From NCBI GenBank assembly GCA_034687125.1, contig JAQGBZ010000011.1:434001-498000 (forward strand): DNA of 64,000 nucleotides, given 5' to 3'. Positions 13,301 through 25,404 of the stretch are shown here, piece after piece. The notes below the pieces were generated by a model that worked only from the letters and a program-made list of their open reading frames with translations, was not told the origin of the DNA and did no database searches. The DNA is from Neelides folsomi. Lineage: Eukaryota > Arthropoda > Collembola > Neelipleona > Neelidae. Numbering within the stretch: position 1 is the first letter of the stretch; each line of letters opens with the position of its first letter. The translations under genes were made by a program, and so were the position numbers.

Positions 13301-16300
13301 AGGTCATGAAGGTCACAAAGTAGGAAATAAAAACAACGAAGAGGACAGATCTCGAAATGGTAGGAAGTTTAATTTGAAAAGTCCCATAACTCCTCCTCCG
13401 AGTGTGGGGTCAATTAGGGCTCCTTTGTGCGAAAGTGTCGGAAGTGGAATGTCAACGAGTAGTGATGACTTCATGCTCATTTGTGAAACAAGCGAGAAGA
13501 TGTTTGAAAAGAAAGCAGCCGCACTTGGCAAACCCCCGCGTCCACCAACTTGGCGGGACTCGGAAGTTCAGACCTCATGCACGAAGCTGTTCGACGTAGG
13601 AGTTTCTACGAATGACGACGACATTAGGAATAATCCTATGAACCTAATGAGGGAACAAGGAACTCATACTGAGACTGTTGAACGAAGACCCAGCGTCTCA
13701 TCCAACGATAATGGAAATTACGAATTAGACAGGAACTCAAGCGTGGACGAGAGCTCAAATGACTCGACCCCAGGAGGAGAGCAGTTTTCAATGACAAACA
13801 TTATTTACTCTCCGCTTGTAAATGAAATTCTATCTCCTGAACAGAAGAAACATTCGAGCTCCGTTTCAATTCAACCGACTGGTTCAAGCTTGTACATTTG
13901 CCCATTGTATGAAGTGGGCGGTGGATCGGAGGATGTTGGCAATCTTTCGCCTATTCCGATGGAAGCGGAAGTTTCCTCAATGAGAATTAGCGACGTTTCG
14001 TCGGCCCCTTCACTTCAGTCATTTCCTCATGAGTATGAGAATGTTGGGGAACCAACAAGTAGCCCTACAACTGTGGTTGAATGCGCTGAACCTAAGACGC
14101 GAACTCATGTTTATGCCAACGACCATTTGTATGAAAATACTTTAGTCAAAGGCGGAATGATCATTTCTGGAGATCTATTTGAGTCAGAGAAGGGAGCGGA
14201 CGGCCCTGAGGAATTATACGGTGGGGAACATTATGAAAATGTGAGTGACGGAGAAATGGAACCGAAACCCATTGGGAGTGAGAGCAACTACGAGTCCAAT
14301 ATTTATGAAGACATTGATGACGAGAGTATCGTAGAGAAGAACAACTACGAAACCATAGAGATTTCGAGTTTGCAGTCAGGGACAACTTCTCCGCACTCCA
14401 AACAGCCTGATGGAGAGCTTTTGAGTGACAATGAAGGCGAGCCAGCCTACGAATCTGTTCGCTTCCAGCGAGGAGGCACTATGCCTCTCCCCATCCATCA
14501 CTATGCAGAGATCCCAGAAAAGAAAAGGCTCGAGGCGCAATACGTAAATGCAAATGCTGTTGGGGATGGGAGTGGGAGAGTCGTTCTTTCTGGCACTTCA
14601 AGTCCTTCATACTCAAACACCGAAGACATTGTCACATATCTGGAAATTCAAACTCCTAGAATGAAGGTGGAAAATAGCCTGGAGTCAAATGATGATCCAT
14701 GTTTCCAAAATTATGAATCTTTTGATGGAAGCATTGTGAGTCCATCTGCATCTATTCAGGAAAAAGATGAGGGCGAAATTCGTCATATTGACAGCCCTAT
14801 CTTGGTTGACAATCCGCTTTATGGAGTTCAACCTGAAGAATTCAACGATGTGAATGGAAATAAACAAGAAGGAAATAGCAGAGAAAAACCTAGCAAAGGT
14901 TCAAGGAACCGATCAGATAAAGTTCTTGAGAGATGTAATAGCGCTCCACTTGTTAAGACTGATTTCCATCTCTCACTTCCTGGAAGCCAAAGTGAAGAAA
15001 GTCGAATCATTTCTTCACCCAGTTCAGAAAAACTCATGTTAAGTGATTCTGGGCCCAATTCTAAGATGCTTCTTTGCAAACGACTTTCAGAACCAACACT
15101 TTCAAAGTCAGCTACAGAAATTGAAAGATCAAATGCTTGGAAGGCAATGGACGCAAAACGATTGGCCAATCGAAAACAGAGTGTCAAAGAACTTTTGTCA
15201 AAATTCGAGACTAAAGAAGGAAGCATGAGTCCTACAGGAACAACTTCTCCTCTTTTGCAAGGGACGATCAGCCCAGGACCTGGCCTCCCGCGACCTGAAT
15301 TCCGAATTGGAAACTTGAATAGGACTCATAATAATAGGAGCAAGTCGGGGTCTCCAAGTGGAGGGAACGCCCGGCTCCAACATCACAGATTTTCAATGGG
15401 AGATATTTTAATGTCTCAGTCAATGTCTTCCGCTGAGGAGCTCAAAGAAATTAAGTCAGTGGCGAATTCAATGATTCGATCCGACACCTTTCCAGAATTG
15501 AGAACTGAAGCATCAAAGGAGAACAAAGAAGAAAATACAAACTCTGAAAATGGAGTTGAAGTTGGTGAGTAAATTAAATCAAACTTTTTCCATTAACTGC
15601 TTCTTTCAAACAAATCTAATGTTTTTATTCCTTTTATCTTTGTAGCCTTTTTATAATACAAAATGAAAATATGCTAAATCTTTATGAACATCTTTATGAA
15701 ACTCTTTTGAAAATCAACTGTCAACTATTTTAAAATTAATATTAATATTCCTCAATGTTTTCAAAATACAGAAAAAGTTCAGCATGCTATTCGAGTGGCC
15801 ATGAGCTCCGTGGACATGAACGACCCTTCAACTCGAGAAAGAATCGAGAAATATAAAGAAGAAAGGAGAATGTTTCTTCGCCAAAAAATTAGTTCTGAGC
15901 TGACTGGAGAAAAGGGGTCAAGTTCTGATTCGAAAGGGTCGGTCATATCCTTTAAGAGCCCAGAACGGGATAGCATTTCTTCAAACGAAAGTGTGTTCGG
16001 GTCTCATAAGACTCTTCCAGTGTCAAATGACAATATTTCATTGGAATCTCCCCGTAAAAGAGCCTTCTCCGAAGATGTCCCACCGGCCTACTCCAATCAA
16101 ACCAAGGCTATTAAAACCGAACCTCCAAAGATCCCCACCAAGCCTGAAACTCGTCCGAGTTATATCGAGAGTCGGGAGGAGGAGGAAGTGAACGTGAGGG
16201 AGAAGGTGGCTATGTGGACGACGAACCAAAAACGAGCCAATTCCTTTGTTGACTCCAGTCGGAAGAGCAAGAAGGAAGTTAGTGGAGGGAGTGTGAAGGT

Positions 16301-16460
16301 GAAACCGGTTCTTAAGGAAGCCACAAGTCTTCCACCCGACGGCTTTTCGCGGTCGCAGAGCTCAATCGAATTCTCTCCTATTAAGGAGAATTCAGTCAGA
16401 AATGAAGGAGGAAAGAAAATTAAAGATATGGCAGCGTTCTTTGAGGCCAAGCGTTTTTAG
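1307..16460 (+). CDS. PX-SH3-RhoGAP protein, ARHGAP32/33 (CdGAPr) family
   Basis: A Rho-family GTPase-activating protein, expected to stimulate GTP hydrolysis by Cdc42/Rac at the cell cortex. Seventeen coding exons join in phase to about 1808 residues: 1307-1408, 4463-4666, 6060-6146, 7736-7876, 8499-8594, 9271-9393, 9640-9747, 9957-10093, 10272-10384, 10683-10785, 11125-11352, 11478-11562, 11753-11824, 12001-12408, 12730-13016, 13121-15564, 15772-16460. Order: N-terminal segment ending LEDCAHFHY; divergent PX domain (about 90-205, LHCCVWDRSFSQL); SH3 (about 228-290, ISVIDMPPP...WWRGKRGFHVGFFP); RhoGAP (about 350-560) with arginine finger in GIYRLSG near R393, KMYFRELPNPL and APNLF. After it come the family's PKSLSISSP, SLEEAQ and FIEVGGGP blocks. 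The rest, mostly one 2.4-kb exon, is acidic, Ser-rich and probably disordered, with YENV/YENT-type tyrosine motifs; the last exon has IEKYKEERR. The ATG at 1307 follows a possible acceptor (about 1296), so more N-terminal coding exons could exist upstream. Confidence 0.93.
1409..4462 (+). other. Intron 1 of the RhoGAP gene
   Basis: A 3.05-kb AT-rich intron, the largest in the gene. Short open frames here (for example 2344-2574 and 3650-3862) have no family resemblance or splice logic. A short near-palindrome centred near 3230 (ATACCATATATGG repeated inverted) is the only structure I noticed. Intron 2 (4667-6059) and intron 3 (6147-7735) likewise hold nothing I can name; an internal promoter is possible but not shown. 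Confidence 0.6.
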
Positions 16461-17873
16461 ATTATTTTTTAATTATTTAGTGATTTTACTAGTTAAGATA
16501 ATCTTCGGTTGGTTTTAAAGTTTTAATGTTGTGTAATGTTTAGAGTATTATTAGTCATTATTCTCATTATGAAATATGGAAAATAATATACAGATTTTAG
16601 AGATGTTTGCGCGTTCGAGAGATACAAAATACTTTAGGGCACTTTTCTTCGCATTTAAATTCACGCTCTTAAATAGTTATAATTAATAGAATACGGAGGA
16701 CGCACCCACTCAGATTTTTACGATAAATACATAAATATATTATATAATTATAAAGATATAAAGATACTTAAAAATATAGGTGTACTGGTGTTAAAAATTG
16801 CTTGATTACGCTAAATATTTGTATACAGTACCTACATTAAGCGCGTGTAATTTATTTGATAAAGAATGTATAGCGAATATTCCCCAAAGTGCCTCTTTAC
16901 TTAACTTGCTATGCACATCCTATTACATCCATACTATATCTACCTGCTTGCAAAAACTTACATTGTACTCAAAATTCTCAATTTCTGAAAATCTTCAGAA
17001 TCGAACAAATGAATTACATTTTACCTAATCTAGATTTTTTTAATTCGCAAAGCACGTTTATGCTTCATTAGGCATAAACATCATGAATACTCAAAATAAT
17101 TTGAAACAAAATGATCTACAATTTTCAAACATGCATTATTATGACTGAAATAATTTAATTTCCCTGTTTTAGCAATAATTTAAGGTCTTTGTATTATATT
17201 TCATTGTGAACTTTTTAAATGACTACATTGTGTATTTTATATTAAATATTCAATAAAAATAATATATTGATCGGGCTAATATGTTTTAGATGGACAAGAT
17301 GCAAAAAGTCTTTGGATATCCTTGTGTGTATATAAATTTTTTGTCTTCTCATTTTAAGTAGACTTATTTGTGACGTTTTAAAATGTTGAACCCTAATTGT
17401 AGGCACATTAGATTTTAACTTTTTATTATTTTTAATTTCACAAATCTACTTAAGGTTCAAATTCTTTGTTCTTTTAGGCTTTTCTGCCATCCAAAAGTAT
17501 TCTTTTTGTTATATGCATTATCATTTTTTGATATTTACTTTCTTATTAGTATTACAATTACGAATTTTGAATAATAATTAATGCAAACTGTATTATCGCA
17601 TCAAAGCAAAAATGTTTCCAGAACTAATTATGATTTTTTACTAACGACACATTTTTAACAATTTATAGAACGTGTTATCTATCTAATCTTAATTGCGTAA
17701 TAAATATATATTAAATGATTAATCTTGCACTTATTGCATAATGCTCGAAGTCCGTCATTGTCGCCAATTCATATTAGGTATGTAGGATCTAAAAAACCTC
17801 TACCTCAATGCATGTTATTATGATCCAACTTAATAAAAACAATGAAATATTATAAAACTTTAATTTCATTTAA
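16461..17873. other. Convergent intergenic region / 3' UTRs
   Basis: Lies between the 3' ends of the RhoGAP gene (+) and the mitochondrial carrier (-), so most is probably 3' UTR. Very AT-rich, with no supportable coding frame. It contains a 23-nt stretch (16548-16570) repeated exactly at 28058-28080. Confidence 0.6.
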
Positions 17874-19461
17874 TTATATTTTTAATCGCTCTCTATTATA
17901 CTTTGTGAAAAATGCTTTGCCGATTTCGTATGACGAAATCATTATGGCACAGGCTGGAGCAACTTTAACAATTCGAGGAATTAGGCCGGTGAAAAGTCCA
18001 CTTATGCCGGAATTGTTGTAAATTTTCTTTAAAGCTTGATTCGTAGACATCATCTTTCCTAAAATCATATTAAAACTTAGAATCCAATCCACAAAATAAA
18101 CTATACATAGTTTAACAATTATACATTACAACTACAAACAATGTTTAGAAATCTTACCTTTAGTACCAAGATCAAGCTCTCCAAGTTCAATTTGTTTATG
18201 AGTTTTTACAACGTCAAATGGTAAGGTAAGTGTTCCGGCAATCTAAATTCCAATGAACAAATTAACAATTATCAAAATAAATTCTTGTAAGTTGATGAGT
18301 TTAATTTAAATAAAATAAAATTACAGTTCCTGCCGCAGCTCCAGCGAAAAAACTTAGTCCGAGTGATGGATCTTCGGAATGCCCAAAATACTTTTTGATA
18401 GTCTCATATCCAGTCCAATAAATTGCTATAAAAATCAAATAATAAAGAAAATATAAACACATTCATGAAGGCATAAATAAAAACAAAAGTTAACCTGAAA
18501 AGGGAACATCTCGCATGATTGTTGGACTCCATCCCATCCAAAATCCTCCCAATCCTTTGACTTTATACAATTCGGAGCAAGCTTTGAATAAATCTGAAAT
18601 TGAAGGTTCGAGAAATAGCTTAGTATGTTTGTTTAGTAAAACATGCTCATTGAATTAAAAGTTAATCGACTGATATTATTACCTCTGTATGATAACACCT
18701 TTGATTGCATTTTAGTTCTAATGAGTTCTAATGGGGAAATAAGAGTAACTGCCCAAACTCTCGCAAGTCCACCAGACATCAACGGAATCCATACAGGTTG
18801 TTCGTGAATTCCAGTTGTCGATACATATTTGTCTTTAATTGTAACTCTCAGTTGCTCATATGTAACAAAGTAAATTATTGTGGAAGGAACTGCCATCACT
18901 AATGTCGGAGGTAATCCGCTCCAAAGACTAAACATCCCCTCTTTTCTGACAATCTGAACAAATGCATCCTGAAAATTTAAAAAGAGTATAAAACTTAAGT
19001 ATAATTGTAAACAAATAAAAAGTATTTATTGTTATTGTCTTTGATCCCAAAATAATAATAAATAAAATATAAAATTAAACCATTGTTGAATTGAAGTGAC
19101 TGGGACGTTTAACCCAAACATTGACTTTGCCATTAACACAGTGACATAAATGGTCCATGAGTCCATTGCAGTAAATGAAACATTTATTCGATTGCATCGC
19201 TTTTTGCTGACTTTGTAATCTGATTTTAACAACGTCAAGCGGGGTCACTATAAATGTCAAAACAAAGTAAAAACAAACATGATGAAATACAATTGAATTA
19301 TTGCACATTCTTTTTGTATTATAACTTTTCCCATTAGATTTAACTCAAAATTAAATTATACCGAGCAATGATGTCGCAAGTGCACCAGTGCATGTTGACA
19401 ACATTTGCTGTGTTGGGGTCATCCTAAATCTCTTTTCGTCTTCTTCTGATATTGAACCCAT
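17874..19461 (-). CDS. SLC25A39/40: Mitochondrial carrier SLC25A39/SLC25A40 (Mtm1 family)
   Basis: An inner-membrane carrier; vertebrate SLC25A39/40 import glutathione into mitochondria and yeast Mtm1 affects Fe-S and manganese handling. Seven minus-strand exons: 19362-19461, 19081-19247, 18683-18968, 18496-18593, 18325-18425, 18158-18242, 17874-18058, giving about 340 residues, close to the family length. The three carrier signatures are visible: [22 protein letters not shown] and [11 protein letters not shown], the first proline of each helix pair being present. Diagnostic family strings include [35 protein letters not shown] and [17 protein letters not shown]. The start [14 protein letters not shown] is followed by the first transmembrane helix as in human SLC25A40. 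By my count exon 4 is one base shorter than the frame needs, most likely a miscount. It is divergent from NIFK across 525 bp. Arthropods often have one gene for the vertebrate pair, so I do not choose between 39 and 40. Confidence 0.93.
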
Positions 19462-19986
19462 TTTCTTTCATGGGTTTTTACCGCTACCTAAATCTGAAGT
19501 TAAAAGACGTTCACAAACTAAGCAAACAAAAGTGGTGATATATCATTTATATTTTAAGATATATGGCATTTAAATTATTACTTTTAAAAAATAGTCTTAC
19601 GTCGTAAAAAGGACCGGTAGTGTAAAATACAACATTGAAGTCCAAAAGTCCAAATCTCGAATTAATTCAGTCCATTATCAGTTCAGTAGTTGAGCCGAAT
19701 CTCGTCACACGAGAAAGTTTCCTCTGGAATATTACCGCTTTAATGCAAGGTTGGTCCATGCTCAATTCCACTCATGAATTTAATATTGGATTGCTATTGG
19801 GGCAAATAGCAACAAAATATGATAAAAATCCTAAATCCTGTTCGTGCACCAACGAGTTCTTGTACTCTTTGAAACTTCTGCACGTGCAAAATATAAAATA
19901 AGCTTTCATTGAACAGTCGCAGTCGTAATCTTTATTAAATTAATTAGAATTACGAGAGTTAATATTGGCGTCTAGAGCATTCTAAC
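19462..19986. promoter_or_regulatory. Putative shared promoter, SLC25A39/40 and NIFK
   Basis: 525 bp between two divergent start codons must hold both 5' UTRs and promoters. No TATA box or named element is clear. An open frame at 19635-19901 (+) starts at TTG rather than ATG and resembles nothing I know, so I treat it as chance. Confidence 0.5.
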
Positions 19987-21430
19987 ATGGTCGCAAAAAT
20001 GAAGATAAAAAAATCATCCGTTAAAACCAAACGATCAAAGATCACTAAAAGTAAGATGGTTGAAGACGTTGAAGATAAGTCTCTAAAGGTGAGTTCTTTA
20101 TGAGTTATAAATTATAGCTTATTATATAATGTAACAAATATTTATCAATGTAAAATATTAAAAAGCTTAAATACAAACCCAATGCAGTTTCAAAATTTTA
20201 ATGTATGATTATCTGATATAGACTACCTACAAAAGGCCTAAAAAGGGGAAGTATCATCGTGGGATTGTCTTGCTTCACCACATTCCTCATGGATTTTACG
20301 AAAAGGAAATGAAATCTTATTTCTCTCAATTTGGGAAAGTAATGAGGTTGAGAGTTGCTCGCTCAGGAAAGGTATTCATAAATAATTTATAAATGTTATT
20401 CCGAGAAGAGAATTAAGAATAACTACAATATTTGGATTGTTTTGTAGACTGGTAAATCGAAAGGCTATGCATTCGTTGAGTTTGAGTTCGAAGAAGTTGC
20501 AAAAATTGTAGCAGAGACAATGAACAATTACCTGATGTTCGAACGACTTATCAAGAGTATGAGAACAATATAATCCTTATCTTTAAACTTGAATTTTTAA
20601 TTTGAAACAATTGTTTTCTAATTACTTTTTCTTTCAATCAAGGTTCTCTTCTGCCACAAGACGTGAGCGCCAAGAGGATTTTCAAGAGTAGTTACATCAA
20701 AGAAGATCATTATCCGAAACTCATCGCAAGAAAATACGAGAAAGCAAGGCAGGAAGAATTTCAAACAGACAAAGAAGTAAAAGAAGTTATGCAAGGACGC
20801 ATAAAAAAACTTCAGGAACAAAATGAAAAATTGCTCTCGCTTGGAATTAACTACCAATACAACTCGGACGAAGAACCAGATTCTGATACGGACACAGATG
20901 AAGCAGAAGTTGTCAAGATCGAAGACGACAGCAATTCTGAGTCCATTCCAGAAGAAGAGCCTTCTCCAGCTGTAATGAAGAGCTTGGATAAAAGCATAAC
21001 AAAGAAGACTCCTAAGATATTCGATAAGTTTTCTCCCAAGTTTCTTCGCAGTAAGGCTGATAAGAGTATCTCAAAAACTGAGGTTGTTGCTGTAAAGACG
21101 CCGAAAGAAATCCCTTTGTCAAAAAAGGCTATCGCTGAAAAATTGGAGAAATCCAAAATTTCACCAAAACTCCTTCGAAGCAGAAAGAGCGAAGTGTCTC
21201 ATTCAGCCATTACATCTGAAGCAGCCAAGCTTTTCGATACAAAAGTATCTCCAAAAAATATGCGTAAAAGAAAATCAGAGCCGAATCCACAAAAGGACCC
21301 AATTGAATCCTTGCCCAAAATATCCCCCAAGTTTTTAAGGAGCCGTGCACGAAAAAGTGAAGTGCCAATGGAACAAACTCCTACTCCAGTTACGCCTAAG
21401 AATAAGCGAGGAAGAAAATCCGTTTTTTGA
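19987..21430 (+). CDS. NIFK: NIFK-like nucleolar RRM protein (MKI67 FHA-interacting)
   Basis: A nucleolar pre-rRNA processing factor; vertebrate NIFK also binds the Ki-67 FHA domain, and the yeast relative is Nop15. Exons 19987-20088, 20222-20371, 20448-20556 and 20643-21430 give about 382 residues. A lysine-rich N terminus is followed by one RRM (about 45-122) with RNP2 around GIVLLHHI and RNP1 KGYAFVEF. After it comes the family's [23 protein letters not shown]-like block (about 135-157) and a basic coiled-coil segment. The C-terminal third is an acidic patch ([16 protein letters not shown]) and then at least four copies of a basic S-P-K-x-x-R motif ([32 protein letters not shown]), ending NKRGRKSVF. 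The repeat tail makes it about 90 residues longer than human NIFK (293 aa). Family assignment rests on the RRM and the block after it; the tail is not something I know from the family. Confidence 0.9.
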
Positions 21431-22036
21431 TCATTTTTTAGCTTTTAGATAATATTATTCATATATTATAATTTTTATTTCAAGTTATACTGAATAAATA
21501 TTTCAAAAACTTTAATCAAAATCAAACTTTATTTTAAAAAATAATCACATATTTAACATCAAATATATTTATAATGCCAAAGTCAAACTTAGCATTTATT
21601 ATTTATTACTAATTGAAATTTTGCCATTTACTCGCAAATGAATTTAATTAACATAAAATTTAATTAAATTTAGAATGTAAAATACATCACTTATCGCTAT
21701 ATTTTTAATTTATATTTAATTAGTAGTATATAATGTACACATGATGATAAATGATTTAATGATTGCGTAAATGTATAAGCCAATTTTATAATATTTACTC
21801 CTTTCTTATTTAAAATAATTTCTTGTTGACCCTTTACGAAAAAACAGGCATTTGTACCAATTGATTCGCCGCAATACAGCATGCATAACTTGTAATTAAG
21901 ATGTGCTCAATTTAACAAAATACAGGTAATGCAATTTGGCATGTATTGAGAGTATATACAATAAAATACAAAGTTCTACAGGTGATGGTGTGAGAATGCT
22001 GTTGGTTGATTTAATGATGAGACCTTGGGTCCTTTC
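21431..22036. other. Intergenic between NIFK and the cuticle gene
   Basis: Convergent 3' ends: NIFK from the left, the minus-strand cuticle gene from the right. Very AT-rich, probably both 3' UTRs; no other feature seen. Confidence 0.6.
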
Positions 22037-25000
22037 TTAAGCTGCTGGCTCCTCAGGGATTTTTCCAAAATTATCATTGAGGCTGTAGAGTGATGGGGCA
22101 TCAGCACAAGGGACGGAGTCTTCAGAACGGGCGCAAGTGAAGCTTTCCTATAAAAAAAAGAAGAATGGGACAATGGCGACATTGAGGAACTTTTTTTAAT
22201 AAGGAGGATCAAATCAAGACTCCTCAAATAAGGAAATATCAATGAAGATGAGATTTGTGTAAGAGTCGAGGTTCTTGGTTGGGTCGAAAGATCTGCATAT
22301 ATTCATCATGCATTATGTCCAACCGCATCCTGTATTGAGTCTCTCTGATAAAGATGAGGCAACGGCAGAGAAGGGACGTAATCTTCGTTTGTAAATCTCA
22401 CGATATGAGTAAAGAAAATATATAAGCAAACCTGGTTGAAGATCGTCTCTGGTGGGCAGATGAAGCTGAAAATGAAAATTGATTAGCTGTAAAATTTTCT
22501 TTCATTTGACACCCGTTCTGAATCAATTATTTTATCAACTACTGTTTATTCATCAAGTACCTCCACTTGTACATCTTCTCAGTTCCATCAGGGAAAGAGG
22601 CCGGCAAACAAACGTGGAAGACCTGAATAGATGGACAATTAGAAACGGAGTTCTGAAATTTTGATTAGATCCTTGACAAGGCTGATTTCGTTAGAGGTGT
22701 GTGTATTTGACTGTCGCATGCATGTGGGCTTGACCCATCTTCTAATGCATTAAAATATATGGATATGGGTGAAGAGAGAAATAAACCTAGAAAAACTTCC
22801 TTCTCGACCTGACCTGCTGAGCCGACGTGAGCAACTTTATCCCCACACATTCCAACGAGAGCGAGGGAATGTGCTGGCAAAAGGGAAATGACAAGAGTGA
22901 AATAAGTCAAAGTCATTGGGGCCGCTTGTAAGAATGAAGATGAGTGAAAAAAAGAAGCTTCTGTTTCCTGCCGTCGCCAATAATCCGTCGGCTCTTATGA
23001 AAAATAATCTCTTGACTTGACTCACATTGTTTCATATATGAGAGGTAAAGGAAGTTTCCCTGCCCTTTGAAAATTGTGTGAACTATTTCTTAGTCCATCT
23101 CTGCTGGAGCCTTTTTAACTCACAAACAAGAGAAATCCCATTATGAATGGAAGGACGTAATAAGTGAGAACTCTCATTTGTTAATGTCTTTGTTGAGACG
23201 AGAGTTAATATAAAGTGCATCTAGGACTGGTTGGAGGAAGTAATGGTTGTAAGAAGATTGCAGAAGTGACGAGCCAGATGAGTCTGCATTAATTAATTTA
23301 AATATTCCTTTGTTTCTTATTCTGTCAACCTGAGAGTAATGATGAATCTTCTTCCACTCCATTTCATTTTTTTAATACCCTTTTCCTCATTTGCTCTGAT
23401 ATGTTTTCGAAATATGTCTTTTGTCTCTCTTGCATAATAGATATATGTCACCCTAATTCCGACACAAAGGGTAATGAGTGAATAACATGGAAGGCAGCAA
23501 GCAGGAGCGGAGGAGAATGTTCCTCTTTTTTTCATTCCCAATTACCTGGCAATCATTGTCGACGTCCTATAGAATTCAAAAAATAAAAAGGAGCGATTAT
23601 TCCCATGTTTGTTTGTCTTGTTGTGGAGTGAGTGAAATGATGAAGGGGGCTTACAGCATAATATCCATAAACTTTTCCTTCGCAGCTGAACGTGTCCACG
23701 ATGTTGGATCTGATGGCTGTGGAGTTGCTTGGAAGTCCAAGTGGCTGTTCTTCAAAGTCTTCATTCTGTTCCTCTGCCTGTCGGGCAACCTGGGAGAAGA
23801 AGAAAACTTATTAAACACGCTCCATATAACCAAACAATATTGTATGAAAATGTTCCTCATAAAGGACGCGAGACAGAATTAAAGAATGGCATCATCATCA
23901 TCACACCCAATCTCTCATTTCGACTTCATCCGCATACATAATCGATTGTTTGTTCTTCAATACTTTCACTTCGGACTTAAGTAATACTCTCACACAAGAA
24001 TTGTGCCTCGAGTTCTAATCTAATCCTCCTTAATGTCCCGACTACCTTTTCATCTGCTCAATTATGGATTATTAAAAGTAATCCCTGTAATTGATGGTCC
24101 GAATTAATTGTACACCTTCAGACTCCATTTGTTTAAAGCTTTTTAATGACTCGCATAATTGCAGAAAACATTTACCCATAATTTACTCCTAATTTTGATT
24201 CAAATGCATAGCTAAGAGTGTCGTAATCGTCCCACTGCGTAACATTTCAAGCATTCATAGGTGTTGAGGTCAATGGGTCATCATCGTCTCAAATAGCTCT
24301 TTTTATTGGTAAACAGTCTCATGGTCTGTTTATGAGCCTTATCAAGCCAAGAATTCCATCTCACTCCTAGGTTAGGTTATGGAGGAATGAAAGTTTTTAA
24401 AAGGTCTTTCAAAATTCCCTTAAAAGCCATCAATGACAATTTTAAATTGAAATATAATTTAACTATGCTCGTCCCCCGTTGATTTAATCATCCATTACCT
24501 GTTAACAATACATAAAATGCTAATAGAATATGGCTAATGTCTGGGAGGAAGATCTTTCCCATTTACTATGCAAATGAACCTCGGTTCAATGGGATAAAAA
24601 ATCATTCATTATTCAGTTTGAGCAACAATCCAGCATTAATAAAGTTATGAAAATGAATGAGGAAGAAATTTTTGATCTTAATCTGAATTAGACAGTTAAT
24701 CTTTATGCTTTCACTCAATCCTCTTCCACAGAACAAAGAAAGCGAGACAATGAAGGGGAGCGTGAATTAAAGAAGTGGAGTAATAACAAATGCTTACCCT
24801 GTTGGGATGACCATAAGCTGCGGCCGCGAAGAGAGCCACGACGGCTGCAAAACAAAATGATCAAAATGAACATACACAGTTACGTCCCAAAGCCACACAT
24901 TATTTGGATTAACTTCCTTTGGTCCAAGACAATGGGGCTAATAATGTAAAGGACTCGAGATTTAAAAAGATGGGAATCATTGGATCTTTAATTGAACGTT

Positions 25001-25404
25001 TCAAGCTCATGCTGCATTCAAGTGAGAGGATCTCGAGAAGAAGAGAAAATCATAATTGGTAAGCTACAGGGGATCTTTATATGGAATATTCTAATGATTA
25101 CAAATGATCTTCGAAGGAACTTGATGAATGAGAGGAGGAACATTGAGAGAAGCTTCCTTCTCTTTCTCTGATCAAGGCGATTGTATAATAATACATGCAC
25201 TCTCACATTCTAATATTTGACTATCTTGAGCCAGTTTTAATTATTATTTCCAAATATCAATACTTCGGTTCTTCTAATGGGGGGGAACATAATCGAATTT
25301 TATCCAAAAAAGGCAAGGAGCGTAATTAACTCTTCAACAATTAATTTATCATTAATTAATGTTCAAAAATTATACTTACCCAAAGAGATGTAGATTTTGT
25401 TCAT
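22037..25404 (-). CDS. Secreted one-domain chitin-binding cuticle protein (CPAP1 type)
   Basis: A cuticular protein analogous to peritrophin, expected to be secreted by epidermis and to bind chitin. Seven coding exons join in phase to 144 residues: 25380-25404, 24798-24844, 23655-23789, 23546-23566, 22561-22622, 22432-22465, 22037-22147. Residues 1-20 are a clear signal peptide (MNKIYISLAVVALFAAAAYG). One type-2 chitin-binding (CBM14) domain spans about 58-121 with all six cysteines: FSC, NDC, HVC, FIC, FTC, VPC. Strings typical of arthropod CPAP1 proteins are FSCEGKVYGYYA, VFHVCLP and, at the C terminus, PSLYSLNDNFGKIPEE. Exon 4 is a 21-nt microexon encoding DVDNDCQ, including the second cysteine. 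Introns reach about 1 kb, unlike the compact genes to the right. An acceptor at about 25442 suggests an untranslated first exon further upstream. Databases often label such proteins U-scoloptoxin(01)-like; I see no reason to infer a toxin. Confidence 0.9.

Noticed and set aside
14828-15226. 132-codon minus-strand open frame under the RhoGAP tail
   Set aside because: A shadow of the large tail exon, which is in frame with the conserved RhoGAP exons.
18496-18593. A frameshift in exon 4 of the mitochondrial carrier
   Set aside because: My count is one base short of the frame, but all flanking exons are intact and the protein reads cleanly, so a counting error is more likely than a broken gene.
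19635-19901. 88-codon plus-strand open frame between SLC25A39/40 and NIFK
   Set aside because: Begins at TTG, not ATG, has no family resemblance, and sits in the region that must hold two promoters and 5' UTRs.
22037-25404. Calling the chitin-binding protein a venom toxin (U-scoloptoxin(01)-like)
   Set aside because: That database name is given to many ordinary CPAP1 cuticle proteins; only a signal peptide and a CBM14 domain are seen here.
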